Below are positions 1 through 10,100 of a stretch of 64,000 bases of DNA, piece by piece. Under the pieces are notes generated by a model. The model was not told the DNA's origin. It searched no databases and was given only the letters and a program-made list of their open reading frames with translations. The DNA is from Azotobacter vinelandii CA (lineage in GTDB: Bacteria; Pseudomonadota; Gammaproteobacteria; Pseudomonadales; Pseudomonadaceae): positions 5,136,501 to 5,200,500 of the forward strand of contig NC_021149.1 of assembly GCF_000380335.1 (NCBI RefSeq), written 5' to 3'. Position 1 is the first letter of the stretch, and every line of letters starts with the position of its first letter. Position numbers and translations under genes: made by a program.

Positions 1-673
<673 letters not shown>

Positions 674-1486
674 TCAGCCGTAGACGGCCAGGATCACGCT
701 CGACGACTTGAAGAAAGCGCAGGCCGCCACGCCCGGCGCCAGGCCGAGGGCCTTGCAGCTATCGGCGGTGACCACGCAGGTCACGCTGCGCCCGGAGGGC
801 AGGGCCAGGGTCACCTCGTTGTTCACCGGCCCCTCGTGGATATCGATGACCTCGCCCCACAACTGATTGCGCGCGGTGAGCTTGAGCGAAGGCTCGGTGG
901 TGAGCATCACCGAGGAAGACTTGACCAGGGCGAAGACCTCCTTGCCGATGGCCAGCTCCAGGTTCTCCGCGCTGGCCTTGGTGATGACCGCGGCGATCTC
1001 GTTCTCGGCGTCCAGGCGGATGCGCACCTCGTAGTCGACGCCGCCGACGCGCAGACCGGTGACGATGCCGGCGAACTGGTTGCGCGCGCTGGTCTTCATG
1101 CTCATGGAGTGCATGAGACGCTGGAAGGCCTGGATGTCGCCGCCGGTCACCTCGTTGAGGCGCTCGGAGAGACGGTCGAGGGCGCTCTGGTATTCGATTT
1201 CCAGGGCGCGGTACATGGCCACGATGCGCCGGCCGTAGTCGGTGAGCTGGGTGCCGCCGCCCTGCCGGCCACCCGCGACCCGCACCACCAGGGGCTCGGG
1301 GGCGAGGTTGTTCATGGTATCGATGGCGTCCCAGGCCGCCTTGTAGGAAAGCGGCACGACCTTGGCGGCCCGGTTGATCGATCCTTCGCGCTCGATGGCT
1401 TCGAGCAGGCGGATGCGGGTATCGGACAGGGCGGTACCGACATCGGTGTCCAGGGACATGCGGGCGAGGAAACGGGTGGCGGTCAT
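674..1486 (-). CDS. modE: Molybdate-responsive transcriptional regulator ModE
   Basis: 270 aa. Residues about 15-120 form the LysR-like winged helix typical of ModE: DTRIRLLEAI then GSINRAAKVVPLSYKAAWDAI as the recognition region, and GGRQGGGTQLTDYGRR. Two tandem TOBE/Mop molybdate-binding domains follow (about 135-200 with SARNQFAGIVTGL, and about 205-270 with TARNQLWGEVIDI), each ending in a KSSSV-type strand. With molybdate bound, the dimer represses Mo-transport operons in the family. It is the first gene of the leftward mod operon and faces modG across a spacer that carries a clear ModE operator. The ATG at 1486 is used; an internal ATG ten codons in is possible. Confidence 0.96.
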   Translation of the reverse strand: MTATRFLARMSLDTDVGTALSDTRIRLLEAIEREGSINRAAKVVPLSYKAAWDAIDTMNNLAPEPLVVRVAGGRQGGGTQLTDYGRRIVAMYRALEIEYQSALDRLSERLNEVTGGDIQAFQRLMHSMSMKTSARNQFAGIVTGLRVGGVDYEVRIRLDAENEIAAVITKASAENLELAIGKEVFALVKSSSVMLTTEPSLKLTARNQLWGEVIDIHEGPVNNEVTLALPSGRSVTCVVTADSCKALGLAPGVAACAFFKSSSVILAVYG

Positions 1487-1691
1487 CGTCTGGTAGCCTG
1501 CAATTTATCTATTTATCCAGTTTTATATAAAGCAATTCACATGCCAAGTGTCACTTTGTTATTATTCCGCTGCTATAACAGCGTTGTCTATACTTTCGAC
1601 TCACATCAATTGTCATTTTTACGACAATTTATAGTGCAAATGATATAGCGGTTGTGCCAAACCCTGCACTCCATCGGACGAGGAACACAGC
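1487..1691. promoter_or_regulatory. Divergent modE/modG promoter region
   Basis: 205 bp between two outward-facing start codons, AT-rich compared with its surroundings (for example around 1500-1530 and 1590-1650). It must hold promoters for both the modEA operon and modG. The ModE operator at 1557-1580 is the only site I can define. No RNA gene is visible. Confidence 0.7.
1557..1580. promoter_or_regulatory. ModE operator (molybdate box)
   Basis: A 24-bp element with perfect outer arms TGTTAT and ATAACA separated by 12 bp. The E. coli ModE box upstream of modA also carries GTTAT...ATAAC arms with a 12-bp spacer, so length and symmetry agree. The site lies midway between modE and modG, and ModE bound here could repress both directions when Mo is plentiful. 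Arms and spacing are seen in the sequence; function is inferred. Confidence 0.82.
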
Positions 1692-2120
1692 ATGAAAATC
1701 AGCGCCCGCAACGTCTTCAAAGGTACCGTCAGCGCCCTGAAGGAGGGCGCGGTCAACGCCGAGGTGGACATCCTCCTGGGCGGTGGCGACAAGCTCGCCG
1801 CCGTGGTGACCCTGGAAAGCGCCAGGTCCCTGCAACTGGCCGCCGGCAAGGAGGTGGTCGCCGTGGTGAAGGCCCCCTGGGTGCTGCTGATGACCGACAG
1901 CAGCGGTTACCGCCTGTCCGCCCGCAACATCCTGACCGGCACCGTCAAGACCATCGAGACCGGCGCGGTCAACGCCGAGGTCACCCTGGCCCTGCAGGGC
2001 GGCACCGAGATCACTTCCATGGTCACCAAGGAGGCCGTCGCCGAGCTGGGCCTGAAGCCGGGCGCCAGCGCCAGCGCGGTCATCAAGGCCTCCAACGTGA
2101 TCCTCGGCGTCCCGGCCTGA
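1692..2120 (+). CDS. modG: Molybdate-binding di-Mop protein ModG
   Basis: 142 aa made of two tandem Mop repeats. The first starts MKISARNVFKGTVSALKEG and has VNAEVDI. The second starts at about residue 74 (RLSARNILTGTVKTIETG) with VNAEVTL, and ends ASNVILG. ModG of A. vinelandii is a cytoplasmic trimeric molybdate-binding protein thought to buffer or distribute Mo for nitrogenase. The start is set by the ATG and the conserved MKISARN opening. It is divergent from modE, under the ModE box, and 82 bp upstream of a ModC-type ATPase on the same strand. Confidence 0.96.
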   Translation: MKISARNVFKGTVSALKEGAVNAEVDILLGGGDKLAAVVTLESARSLQLAAGKEVVAVVKAPWVLLMTDSSGYRLSARNILTGTVKTIETGAVNAEVTLALQGGTEITSMVTKEAVAELGLKPGASASAVIKASNVILGVPA

Positions 2121-2157
2121 GAGCGGACCTCATCGCCCCCGCGAACGAGGATGGCAT

Positions 2158-2184
2158 GGGGCGTGCTTGCAACAGGCACGCCCC
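2158..2184 (+). terminator. Hairpin between modG and the ATPase gene
   Basis: Perfect 9-bp stem GGGGCGTGC / GCACGCCCC with a 9-nt loop, just after the modG stop and 18 bp before the next ATG. No T-run follows. It is better read as an attenuator or mRNA-stability element than a full terminator; it could let modG be made in excess of the ATPase. Confidence 0.5.
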
Positions 2185-2202
2185 GTCGCACGAGCCACCG
2201 CC

Positions 2203-3153
2203 ATGTCCGTCCTCGCACTCGCGAACCTGCTTCGCCGTCCCCGCCCGAGCCGCCCGGCCCCGCCGGAACGCCTGCACTTCCACCTGCGCAAACGCCTGGC
2301 TTCGGCCAGCGGCCCCATCGAACTGGATGTCGAACTGAGTCTCGAACGCGGCGCGAGCCTCGCCCTGCTCGGTCCTTCCGGCAGCGGCAAGACCAGCCTC
2401 CTGCGCCTGCTCGCCGGACTGCAGCCGGCGGACGACGGCCATATCGCCGCCTTCGGCCGGATCTGGCTGGACAGCGCGCGCGGCATCGATCGTCCGCCCC
2501 GCCGACGCCGTGCCGGACTGGTGTTCCAGGACTACGCGCTGTTTCCCAACATGAGCGTGCGAGGCAACGTGCGCTTCGCCCTGCCTTCCGGCAGGTCCGA
2601 GCGGCGCGCCGACGAACTGCTCGAACTGGTCGGCCTCGCCGGCCTGGCCGGGGAAAACCCGCTGCGCCTGTCCGGTGGCCAGCAGCAGCGCCTGGCCCTG
2701 GCCCGCGCCCTGGCCGCGGAGCCGGACCTGCTGCTGCTCGACGAACCGCTCTCGGCCCTCGACGGCGCCCTGCGCCGCGATCTGCAAGACGCCCTGGCCG
2801 CCCTGCGTGAGCACCGGCGCACCACCCTGGTGCTGGTCACTCACGATCCGGGCGAAGCCCTGCGCCTGTGCGAACGCGCGGTGCTGCTGGAGGGCGGCCG
2901 GGTGGCCGCCGACACGACACCGGCCCGGCTGTTCGGCGCAGGCCGCTTCGCCGACGCGGAGAACCGTCTGATTCTCGCCGGCCGGGTGGTCGAACGGCTC
3001 AGCGCCGCCGACGGCAGCCCGCTCTACCGCATCGAGGCCGAGGGCCGTATCTGCCTCGCCCGCCCGGCGGAGAGCGTCCGCATGGAGCCGGGCGACAGCG
3101 TGCTGGTCAGCGCCGGGGACTGGCTGGCGACGCCGCTCCGGAGCCTGCACTGA
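2203..3153 (+). CDS. Molybdate/tungstate-type ABC transporter ATPase (ModC-like)
   Basis: 316 aa from the ATG at 2203; an upstream in-frame start at 2167 falls inside the hairpin and is less likely. Motifs in order: Walker [11 protein letters not shown]-loop [12 protein letters not shown], signature [15 protein letters not shown], Walker [14 protein letters not shown]-switch LVLVTHD. The C-terminal 60 residues ([10 protein letters not shown]...) look like a single regulatory Mop/TOBE fold. The likely partner is the ModB permease encoded convergently at 4143-4838, because no other permease lies nearby. Its last 47 bp overlap, tail to tail, the end of the TupA-like gene. This could be called modC2, but I cannot confirm the name. 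Confidence 0.88.
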   Translation: MSVLALANLLRRPRPSRPAPPERLHFHLRKRLASASGPIELDVELSLERGASLALLGPSGSGKTSLLRLLAGLQPADDGHIAAFGRIWLDSARGIDRPPRRRRAGLVFQDYALFPNMSVRGNVRFALPSGRSERRADELLELVGLAGLAGENPLRLSGGQQQRLALARALAAEPDLLLLDEPLSALDGALRRDLQDALAALREHRRTTLVLVTHDPGEALRLCERAVLLEGGRVAADTTPARLFGAGRFADAENRLILAGRVVERLSAADGSPLYRIEAEGRICLARPAESVRMEPGDSVLVSAGDWLATPLRSLH

Positions 3154-4000
3154 GCGCCGGCGGCGCCTCCGCCAGGCCGTAGATCCAGGGACCGCCGGCC
3201 TCGGTATCGGCGGCGGCCAGATCGGCCTGCCCGGCCGCCGAGACCAGGTAGTCCACCACGCGCCGGGCGTCCTCGCGCGCCGTGGCGGAAGCCGGATGGG
3301 CCGGCCCCGGCTCCAGCGCCACATAGGCCCGGCGCATCCGCCGATCGCCGCGCAAGAGGATCTCCAGCCCCTCGCCACGCAGCTTGCCGAAGGCCGCGGG
3401 GATACCGCCGACCACCACGTAGGCGCGCTGTTGCGCGGCCTGGGCGAGGATCTCCTGGGGCCGCTCGCTCCGGTCGAGCAGGACCCAGTCCGGTTCCGGA
3501 CGGATGCCGGCCCGCTTCCACAGGCGCTGGACGATCTCGTGACTGCCGGCATCGCGGAAGGCGACGAAGGGCGCGCGCGCCGCGGCGATGCGCCGGAAGG
3601 CCTCGGCGCCGTCCGCCGCGCCACGCACCCCGGCCGGGTCCTCGGCGGGACCGACCAGCACATGCTCGTTGAACCCCCACACCCGCATCTGGCCACCCAG
3701 CCCCCGCGCCTGCAAGGCGAAGGTCTCGCTACCGCCGTGGATCAGCAACAGATCGGCCTCGCCGCGGGCGAAGCGCGGGACTATGGCCTCCTTATTCGCC
3801 ACCGCGACCAGTTCCAGGCGCACGCCCGTGCCCGCCTCCAGGCGCATTCGCAGCCGCTCGCCGACGCCGCTCATCTGGATGCCGCCGACCATGGCCAGGC
3901 GCAGCGGCTCCGCGGCCCGTGCGCCCGGCGCCAGTGCCAGCAGCAGGCCGAGCAACAGGAGCGCGCGGCGGGCGGGACCTCTCGTCTTCATCTTGTGCAT
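3107..4000 (-). CDS. Tungstate-binding (TupA)-like periplasmic ABC binding protein
   Basis: 297 aa. The start is placed at the ATG at 4000 because GGAGG lies 5 nt upstream; an alternative ATG lies 9 bp downstream. There is a signal peptide (RRALLLLGLLLALAPGARAAE). The mature part has RGEADLLLIHGGSE and NEHVLVGPAEDPAGV, which match the DVLLVHA...NDFVIVGP..DPA pattern of TupA tungstate-binding proteins rather than ModA. The last 25 residues are Ala/Ser/Pro-rich. It follows modB by 142 bp on the same strand, so one permease may serve two binding proteins. The 3' end overlaps the convergent ATPase gene by 47 bp. Substrate is inferred. Confidence 0.75.
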   Translation of the reverse strand: MHKMKTRGPARRALLLLGLLLALAPGARAAEPLRLAMVGGIQMSGVGERLRMRLEAGTGVRLELVAVANKEAIVPRFARGEADLLLIHGGSETFALQARGLGGQMRVWGFNEHVLVGPAEDPAGVRGAADGAEAFRRIAAARAPFVAFRDAGSHEIVQRLWKRAGIRPEPDWVLLDRSERPQEILAQAAQQRAYVVVGGIPAAFGKLRGEGLEILLRGDRRMRRAYVALEPGPAHPASATAREDARRVVDYLVSAAGQADLAAADTEAGGPWIYGLAEAPPALSAGSGAASPASPRR

Positions 4001-4142
4001 GCTTTCCTCCCCATTCGGAACTCGCAGGCCAGCCTGGCCATCAGGGTGTGTGGCGCCCCGGAAAGAAACCGCCGTCCCCAGCGGAACGAAGCCCGCCGGC
4101 GCCATGGCCGAAAATCCGCGAACCGGGCGGGATCGACAGCCA

Positions 4143-4838
4143 TTACAGGGCTCCCAGCCGGCGCAGCACGGCGAACAGACCGAGGGAAACCAGGCCGAGC
4201 AGCAGCGACAGTACGGCGGCGCGCTCGAACTCGCCACCGCCGACCGCGTTGAAGATCTCCAGAGACACCGTGGTGGTGCGCCCGGAAACATTGCCGCCGA
4301 GCATCAGGGTGATACCCACCTCGCCCAGCGAGCGCCCCAGGCCGAGCACCAGGCCGGCGGCGAGCGGGCCGCGGATGTTCGGCAGCAGCACGCGCAGGAA
4401 GATTTCCAGTTCGCCCTTGCCGAGCACCCGGGCCGCCTCGCCGAAGCGCACGGAGAGGCTTGCCAGCGCCGCCTGCACCGGCTTGACCACCAGCGGCAGG
4501 CCGGCGATCAGCGAGGCGATCAGCACCCCCCAGAAGGAGAACACCACCTCCACGCCCCAGGTTTCGCCCAGCCAGGCGCCGAGCGGGCCGCGCCGGCCGA
4601 GCAGCATCAGCAGCAGGAAGCCGGTGGCGACCGGCGGAAACACCAGCGGCAGGGTCACCAGCGCATCGACCAGGCCGCGACCGAACCAGCCCGGCCGCGC
4701 CAGGGCATAGCCCAGCGCCAGGCCGAACAGCAGGTGCAGCGCCAGCGTGGCCAGCGCCACCTCGGCGGTCAGCCGCAGGGCATCGACCACCGCCGGCTCG
4801 CCGAGCACGGCTGCCAGCGACCGGACCCGTTCGCTCAC
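4143..4838 (-). CDS. modB: Molybdate ABC transporter permease (ModB-like)
   Basis: 231 aa, about five membrane segments (residues 20-45, 55-80, 98-120, 150-175, 205-228). It has the permease EAA loop around VRVLGKGELEIFLRVLLPNIRG... (G and the LP pair kept), and the LPLVFPPVATG motif typical of ModB/CysT-type permeases. The start codon overlaps the stop of the preceding modA-like gene by four bases (ATGA), so the two are translationally coupled. It forms the membrane channel for molybdate or a similar oxyanion together with the ModC-type ATPase encoded convergently. Confidence 0.9.
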   Translation of the reverse strand: MSERVRSLAAVLGEPAVVDALRLTAEVALATLALHLLFGLALGYALARPGWFGRGLVDALVTLPLVFPPVATGFLLLMLLGRRGPLGAWLGETWGVEVVFSFWGVLIASLIAGLPLVVKPVQAALASLSVRFGEAARVLGKGELEIFLRVLLPNIRGPLAAGLVLGLGRSLGEVGITLMLGGNVSGRTTTVSLEIFNAVGGGEFERAAVLSLLLGLVSLGLFAVLRRLGAL

Positions 4839-5611
4839 AGCCCGTGTCTGGCGAGAATCGCCTCGGCCTCGGGCGTGGCGAGAAAATCGGCCAGCGCCTC
4901 GACGCCGGGCAGCTTCTCGCGTCCCGCGACGACGCCGGCGACGATGCGCACCTCGTCGTAAAGAGCCGGGTCGATCTCGAGGAAACCGCCGATGCGCTCG
5001 CGCACGCCGAGAGCGTCGGTGAGATTGACGAAACCGGCATCGACCTCGCCGCTGACCAGATAGGCCGACACCTGCGGTACGTTGGCCACCATGATCAGGC
5101 GACCTTCGAGCTTCTTCTCCAGGCCGCTGCGTTCGAGAAACTGGCTGGCGGCCTTGCCGTAGACCGCCTGGCGCTCGTCCGGCAGGGCGATGCGGGCGAA
5201 GCTCGGGCCGGCCAGCTCCTCCGCTTTCGCCAGCGTCCGGCCGGTCGGCCAGGCCAGCACCAGCCGGCCCCGTCCGGCCGGCAGATAGCGTGCGAAGGCG
5301 GGCTGCCCGGCGTTCTCGAGGAAAGCCTGATCGCCCAGCACCACGGCGATCCTGTCGCTCTGGCGGGCCTGCGCCAGCACCTGGCCCATATGGCCGAAGA
5401 AGGGTTCGATACGGATACCGCTGCGGCGCTCGAAGGCGACGGCCAATTCGGCGACCGGACGCTTGTAACCGGCGCCGGCGGCGATGGTCAGGGATTCGGC
5501 GGCGGAAACCGGCAGAGCGGCGAAAACGAACGAGCCGGCGACGGCCAGCCAGAAACGAAAAGCTCGCACGCTACGACGGAGAGCCTGCGCGAGGCGGGTG
5601 GTCGGCTGCAT
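4835..5611 (-). CDS. modA: Molybdate ABC transporter binding protein, second ModA paralogue
   Basis: 258 aa. A long signal peptide (about residues 1-38, ending VSAAES) precedes LTIAAGAGYKRPVAELAVAFERRSG, a variant of the ModA opening in which the usual Ala-Ala-Ser-Leu is AAGAGYKRP. Further ModA features are VLGDQAFL, RGRLVLAWPTGRT and VDAGFVNLTDAL. It is divergent from the first ModA in sequence, so it may prefer another oxyanion. It heads the leftward modA-modB-TupA-like operon (ATGA overlap with modB), and its upstream region is unusually AT-rich. Confidence 0.87.
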   Translation of the reverse strand: MQPTTRLAQALRRSVRAFRFWLAVAGSFVFAALPVSAAESLTIAAGAGYKRPVAELAVAFERRSGIRIEPFFGHMGQVLAQARQSDRIAVVLGDQAFLENAGQPAFARYLPAGRGRLVLAWPTGRTLAKAEELAGPSFARIALPDERQAVYGKAASQFLERSGLEKKLEGRLIMVANVPQVSAYLVSGEVDAGFVNLTDALGVRERIGGFLEIDPALYDEVRIVAGVVAGREKLPGVEALADFLATPEAEAILARHGL

Positions 5612-6052
5612 ATTGTCATGGCTCCATATCTATATACAAAAAGCCATAAGGCACATGTCATGCCAACTCAAAGAGGCGGTCGTTTAAAATTAAAACCAAT
5701 AAAATCAATTATTTATTAATAAAAAATACGACCTGACATCATAAAGACGCTCGAATACAGACAATTGTTATCTGTATAACAAACAATACAAATAAGATGT
5801 CGGAAAATCGACAGGACATGCGTCTCCGTCCGATCCAGCCGATCGCTCGGCGACGGGGCGGGGAGCGGACACGACGGAACAGGGAGGCGACGAGGGAAGG
5901 ACTGACGGAGAAAGAAAGACGGAGGCTCGGGCGGAAGCGGCGAATCATCGGCCGCGAACGCTCCTCCGGCCCCGCCGGGAAGAAGCGAGCCGCACATCCA
6001 TGGCGGGCCGGACAGGTGGCGCGCGGCGCCATGCGGAAAAGGCGTCAGGCCG
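5612..6052. promoter_or_regulatory. AT-rich spacer between the second mod operon and the T6SS genes
   Basis: 441 bp with no credible gene. Roughly 5630-5810 is strongly AT-rich (runs of A/T at 5690-5735), suiting a promoter for the leftward modA-like gene. A perfect short inverted repeat lies at 5765-5782. From 5810 to 6052 the DNA returns to high GC and shows nothing recognisable; tssA ends at 6053. Confidence 0.55.
5765..5782. promoter_or_regulatory. Perfect inverted repeat TTGTTAT-N4-ATAACAA
   Basis: Seven-base arms with a 4-bp spacer, about 155 bp upstream of the second modA start. The GTTAT...ATAAC core is the same as in the ModE box at 1557-1580, but the spacer is 4 instead of 12. It may be an operator for ModE in an unusual geometry or for another regulator. 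Seen in sequence; role unknown. Confidence 0.45.
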
Positions 6053-7144
6053 TCACTTCAGGATACCCAGCAGGGTCCAGACGCGCCGGGCCTCCGGGTC
6101 CGCCGACAGCAGTTCGGACAACAGATCGCCGAGGGGCTTGTCGCCCCACTCCATCGCCTTGCGGATCAGGTAAGGAACCGGACTGTGCGGCTCGGTACGT
6201 GCCAGATAATCGGCGATCAGGCCCAATTGACGGTAGGCCTGCTCGCGGCTGCCTGGCGGGCCGGAGGGCGTGGCGACGCCCGGCATGGCGACGGTCGGCG
6301 CGGCGCTGGCCGATTCGGCCTCCCCGGCCGGGGATGGAGCGGCGGCGGCCTCGGATGCTCGTGGGTGCATGGCGATGAACTCCTGCATCAGGGCGATCAG
6401 TTGGCGGATGGTCTCGCGCAAAGGAGCGAAACCGGGAGCGAGTTCGCCCAGGTACTCGTCGCTCCAGCGCTCCAGACGCTCCAGCGTGCACGCGCTCTGT
6501 TCGAGACAGGCGCGGCGGCGCAGCCAGACCGGCAGCGGCGTGCTCCTGATCCGCTCGTCCAGCTTGCGCTGTTTCTGCCGGGCCGCCTCGACTGCGGCCT
6601 TGGCCGCCTTGCCGTCGTCGGCGGCGACCTGCTGCAACTGCAGTTGCCGCCAGTCGTGCAGGGCGAAGGGGGCGGACTCGTCGTCCGGCTCGAACAGCGG
6701 CAGGCGGACCAGCGACAGCTCGGCGTAGCGGCGGATCAGCCAGTCGAGCGGCGTCGCCCGCCAGGAGCGGTCGCCCTCCTCGGCCTGCGGGTGCAGCTCG
6801 TCCGGATAGCGTTCGCACAGACCGCTCACCAGCGCCAGCGCCTGGGGCAGCCCTTCCCAGTTCCTGCGCAGCAGCCAGGCCTCGCCCAGCCAGGCGGCCA
6901 CCATCAGGTCCTTGCTGCGGGTGCGCAGCAGTTCGCCGGCCAGCCTCTCTACCGTCGCCCAGTCGCCGAGTTTGATCCGTGCCTGCCAGACGCCGCTCGG
7001 CAGGCTCGCATCCTCCTCCCGGCGAGCCTCGCGCAGGCGGTCGAAATCCGGGTCGTAGCGCAGGCTCGGACCGCAGGGCGAGTCCGCCGAGAGCGGTTCG
7101 AGCAGGCTGTCCGGCGGCAAGGGCAGGGAAAGCGAAGAACTCAA
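6053..7144 (-). CDS. tssA: Type VI secretion protein TssA
   Basis: 363 aa. The ImpA_N domain (about residues 8-130) has LLEPLSADSPCGPSLRYDPDFDRL and the later motif RSKDLMVAAWLGEAWLLRRNWEGL, both standard for TssA. A Pro/Ala-rich linker (about 270-300) leads to a short C-terminal region (YRQLGLIADYLARTEPHSPVPYLIRKA) that is the conserved C-terminal signature of the shorter TssA class. TssA organises baseplate and sheath assembly in the cytoplasm. It is the last gene of the leftward tssJKLMA operon, 15 bp after tssM. Confidence 0.92.
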   Translation of the reverse strand: MSSSLSLPLPPDSLLEPLSADSPCGPSLRYDPDFDRLREARREEDASLPSGVWQARIKLGDWATVERLAGELLRTRSKDLMVAAWLGEAWLLRRNWEGLPQALALVSGLCERYPDELHPQAEEGDRSWRATPLDWLIRRYAELSLVRLPLFEPDDESAPFALHDWRQLQLQQVAADDGKAAKAAVEAARQKQRKLDERIRSTPLPVWLRRRACLEQSACTLERLERWSDEYLGELAPGFAPLRETIRQLIALMQEFIAMHPRASEAAAAPSPAGEAESASAAPTVAMPGVATPSGPPGSREQAYRQLGLIADYLARTEPHSPVPYLIRKAMEWGDKPLGDLLSELLSADPEARRVWTLLGILK

Positions 7145-7159
7145 GGAGACCTCCAGGGA

Positions 7160-10100
7160 TCACCAGCGCTGCGGCACGGACGGCGCGGCGAAAGGGGAAC
7201 GGGGGGCACGTACCGGCAGCGGCTGGATGGAGAGCGGCGCCTTGCCGCCCTGGGTCATCAGCGACACGCGCATGAACAGGATCGCCCGGCTGTCGCTGCT
7301 GTAAGCCCCGTAGACCGGCAACTGGAAGGTCAGCGGGAAGTCGGTGTAGTCGACGTACGACTGCCGCTGCACGGCGATGTGGGTACGCATCAGGCGCAGC
7401 AGCGCCCAGGGACCGGTGTATTCCCAGCCGGCCTCGCGGTCGGCGACCGCCAGGCTCGGCTGCAGCGGATCGTTCACCGGCCGCTGCGAGCCGTTCTTCG
7501 CCCAGCGCAGCACCAGGCGGACCGGTTCGCCCTGGGTCCAGCGCAGGCGCTGCGGATCGTCGCCCGGATAGGCGATCTCCTGGCGGCCCGCCTGCAGCAG
7601 CCAGGCGATCACCTGGTCGGCGCCGCGCTCGTCCGCGCGGTCGGTGCGCCAGCGCACCTCCGCGTCGAGCCCCTGCAGACCGTTCTTGTCGCGCAGCAGC
7701 AACGCTCCCAGCCAACCGGAGGCCTGCTTCAGACGCAGCAGAAAGTCCTGCGCGGCCTGCCGGTCGGACCGGCGGGCGAGTTGCAGGCCCGCCTCGGCCT
7801 GGGGCAGGTGCTCGTCGATCAGCCGCAGCAGGTGGCGAACCCGTTCGGGATCGACATCGACGGCACGGATATCGTGGGAGAACGGGAAGCGCTCGGCCAG
7901 ATACTGGTTGAAATAGTCGGCCAGGCGGCTCCAGGCGGTGGCCGCGCGCTGTTGCTGGAGGAGGTCGCAGCGCTGCCGCGCCTCCTCCCAGAGGAACTGC
8001 CCGCGCCGCGACAGGTCATCCTGTCCCTGCGCCAGATAGGCGGCCTGGAGGATGCCCGGGCAGGTTCCGCCGTCCATCTCGACGAAGTCGCGGGCGACCA
8101 GTTGCTGGAACAGCGCCGGCGCGCTGGCCGGGTTCTGCGCCTTGTGCTTGAGCATCTCCTCGCCCAGCGCGGTCAGCCGCAGGACCTTGTCGTAGTCGGC
8201 CAGCGACAGGTGCGAGCGCTGCATCCGCAGCCATTCCAGCGCCCGGGCGCTGGCCTGGGTGGCTTCCAGCATGACCGCGAACTGCTGGGCCAGCCCCTGC
8301 TTGAGGTCCTGCAGATCCTGGGCGCGGAACATCTGCAGGCCCGGTCCCTTGCCGCCATCCCACAGAGCGAAGTCGTAGCCCTGGTGGAACATGGGCAGCG
8401 CCTCGACCTCCGCCAGCGCTTCTTGCACGTCGCCCAGGGCCCGGCGGTTGAGGTTTTCCAGCAAAGCCTGGGCCAGATCGCCACTGTTCAGCTCGGCGAA
8501 AGCCTCCTGCAGTTGCAGGGCCTTGTCCGCCGGCACGTCGAAGGAACGCTCGCTGCCCAGGCGCGGCACGCCCCCCTTCGACTCCAGGCTGCTCCACATG
8601 GCCAGCGAAGCCGCGCGTGCGGCCGCTCCGAGCAGGGCCGCACGGTACGGCGGCGGTATCTGCGCCAGCTCCTGGTCGGCATAACCCTTGTAGCCGGCGT
8701 AGTAGCCCAGCGCGGTGTCGAGCGCGCGGGCATCGATGGCCAGGGGCTGGGCGCGGGACTCATCCTCGCCCTCGCCCTCGCCCTCGCGGCGCAAGGCGAT
8801 GGCGGCGAAATCGTGCCGTAGCAGGCTTTCGATGGACTTATCCAGCCCGGCGACCTGCTCCTGCAGTTCCAGACTGCCGCCGCCCAGCAGCACCAGCAGG
8901 TTGTCGCGCGAGCCCGCCTGGGCGATCCACTGGTCGCGGAAGCTCTTCTGCAGGCGCGAGGCCTCCTGCTCGACGGCCTGTACCACCGCCGGCCCGAGCA
9001 GGGTGGTCTGGCGCGCGCCATCGAGCATCGCCTCGTAGCCCGGCACCCGGTCCCGCCCGTTGCCGCGCGCCCAGGCCGCGTTGATCAGGGCGACGAGATC
9101 CCGCAGGTTGTCGATCAGCCCGCCGACCTCCTCGAGTTCGCGCAGGGAGTTGCCGTAGCCGGCCTGCAGCTTCTGGAGGTGAATCTTCAGGTAGCCGGCC
9201 GGCCGGACGAAGTGTTCGGCCAGGAAATACTGGGTCAGCCACTGCCGCATCAGGTTCTGGAAACGTTCGGCGATCTTCCGGTTCGCGTGCAGGTCCAGCG
9301 CCTGCATCGCCGGCGCGGGCGCCGTGCGCAGGAGCCTGTTGTAGAAGGCCTCGTGGCGCAGCGGCCCGGCGCCCGGCTGCAGGCCAAGCGCATCGCGGCC
9401 CATGGCGGCGAGGGTTTCCAGGGGCGCCAGGGGCCTGCCCAGGGCCTGGGCGAGCCAGCGGTTCTGCTGTTCGAGGCGCGTGACCCGCTCGACCAGGCCC
9501 TTGGCCAGGACATAGTTCTGCCACTGCTCGGGGCTGTCGCCCTCGGGGCTGGAATGCCGCCCGGCACCGTGCATCGCACCCAGTGCATCCAGATCGGCCG
9601 CCAACTGGTCGCGCAGCGGCTGGAACAGCCGCTCCCGCGCAGCGCCCGCCAGGCTTGCCTCCAGCCGACGGTCCAGCGGCGAGAGCCAGGAGGTCGGAAA
9701 GGCCGGAGACGCGAAACGCCAGCGCGGCGCGCGTTCCAGCAGGGTCCAGAAGGCCTGGGCGTTCTGCCGGCTCAGCTCCCGGTGGCGGGCGTCGTCGTCG
9801 AGCGCCACGTAGCGGTTGCGGGTTTCCTGCAGCAGCCTGGCCAGATCCTCGGCCTCGCGGCTTGACTCGTACCAGACCCACAGCATCGCTCCGCTCCAGA
9901 ACAGGCCGAACACCAGGGCGGCGGCACCGGCGACCTGCTGCCAGCGCTGGCGCAGGCGGAGGATGCGCGGCACCGCCCGGGCCAGCCCCTGCTCGGCGAG
10001 GATGCGGCGCTGCCAGAGCTGACGGGAGAACAGGCCACGCAGCGGCGGCACGTCGAGGCCCGACAGGTCCTGGCCCGGTTCGCCGCCCGCTGCCGCCCGG

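Noticed and set aside
5612-5660. Classical ModE box directly upstream of the second modA-like gene (TATATAGATAT region)
   Set aside because: It has AT-rich half-site-like letters but no pair of GTTAT/ATAAC arms at the correct spacing.
6017-6031. TGGCGC-N3-GCGCCA hairpin after tssA as a terminator
   Set aside because: Stem of six pairs, no T-run; such motifs are common in this GC-rich DNA.
6185-8821. Plus-strand open frame of 878 codons opposite tssA and tssM
   Set aside because: It spans two real genes on the other strand and the translation is Arg/Gln/Leu-rich with no recognisable domain.
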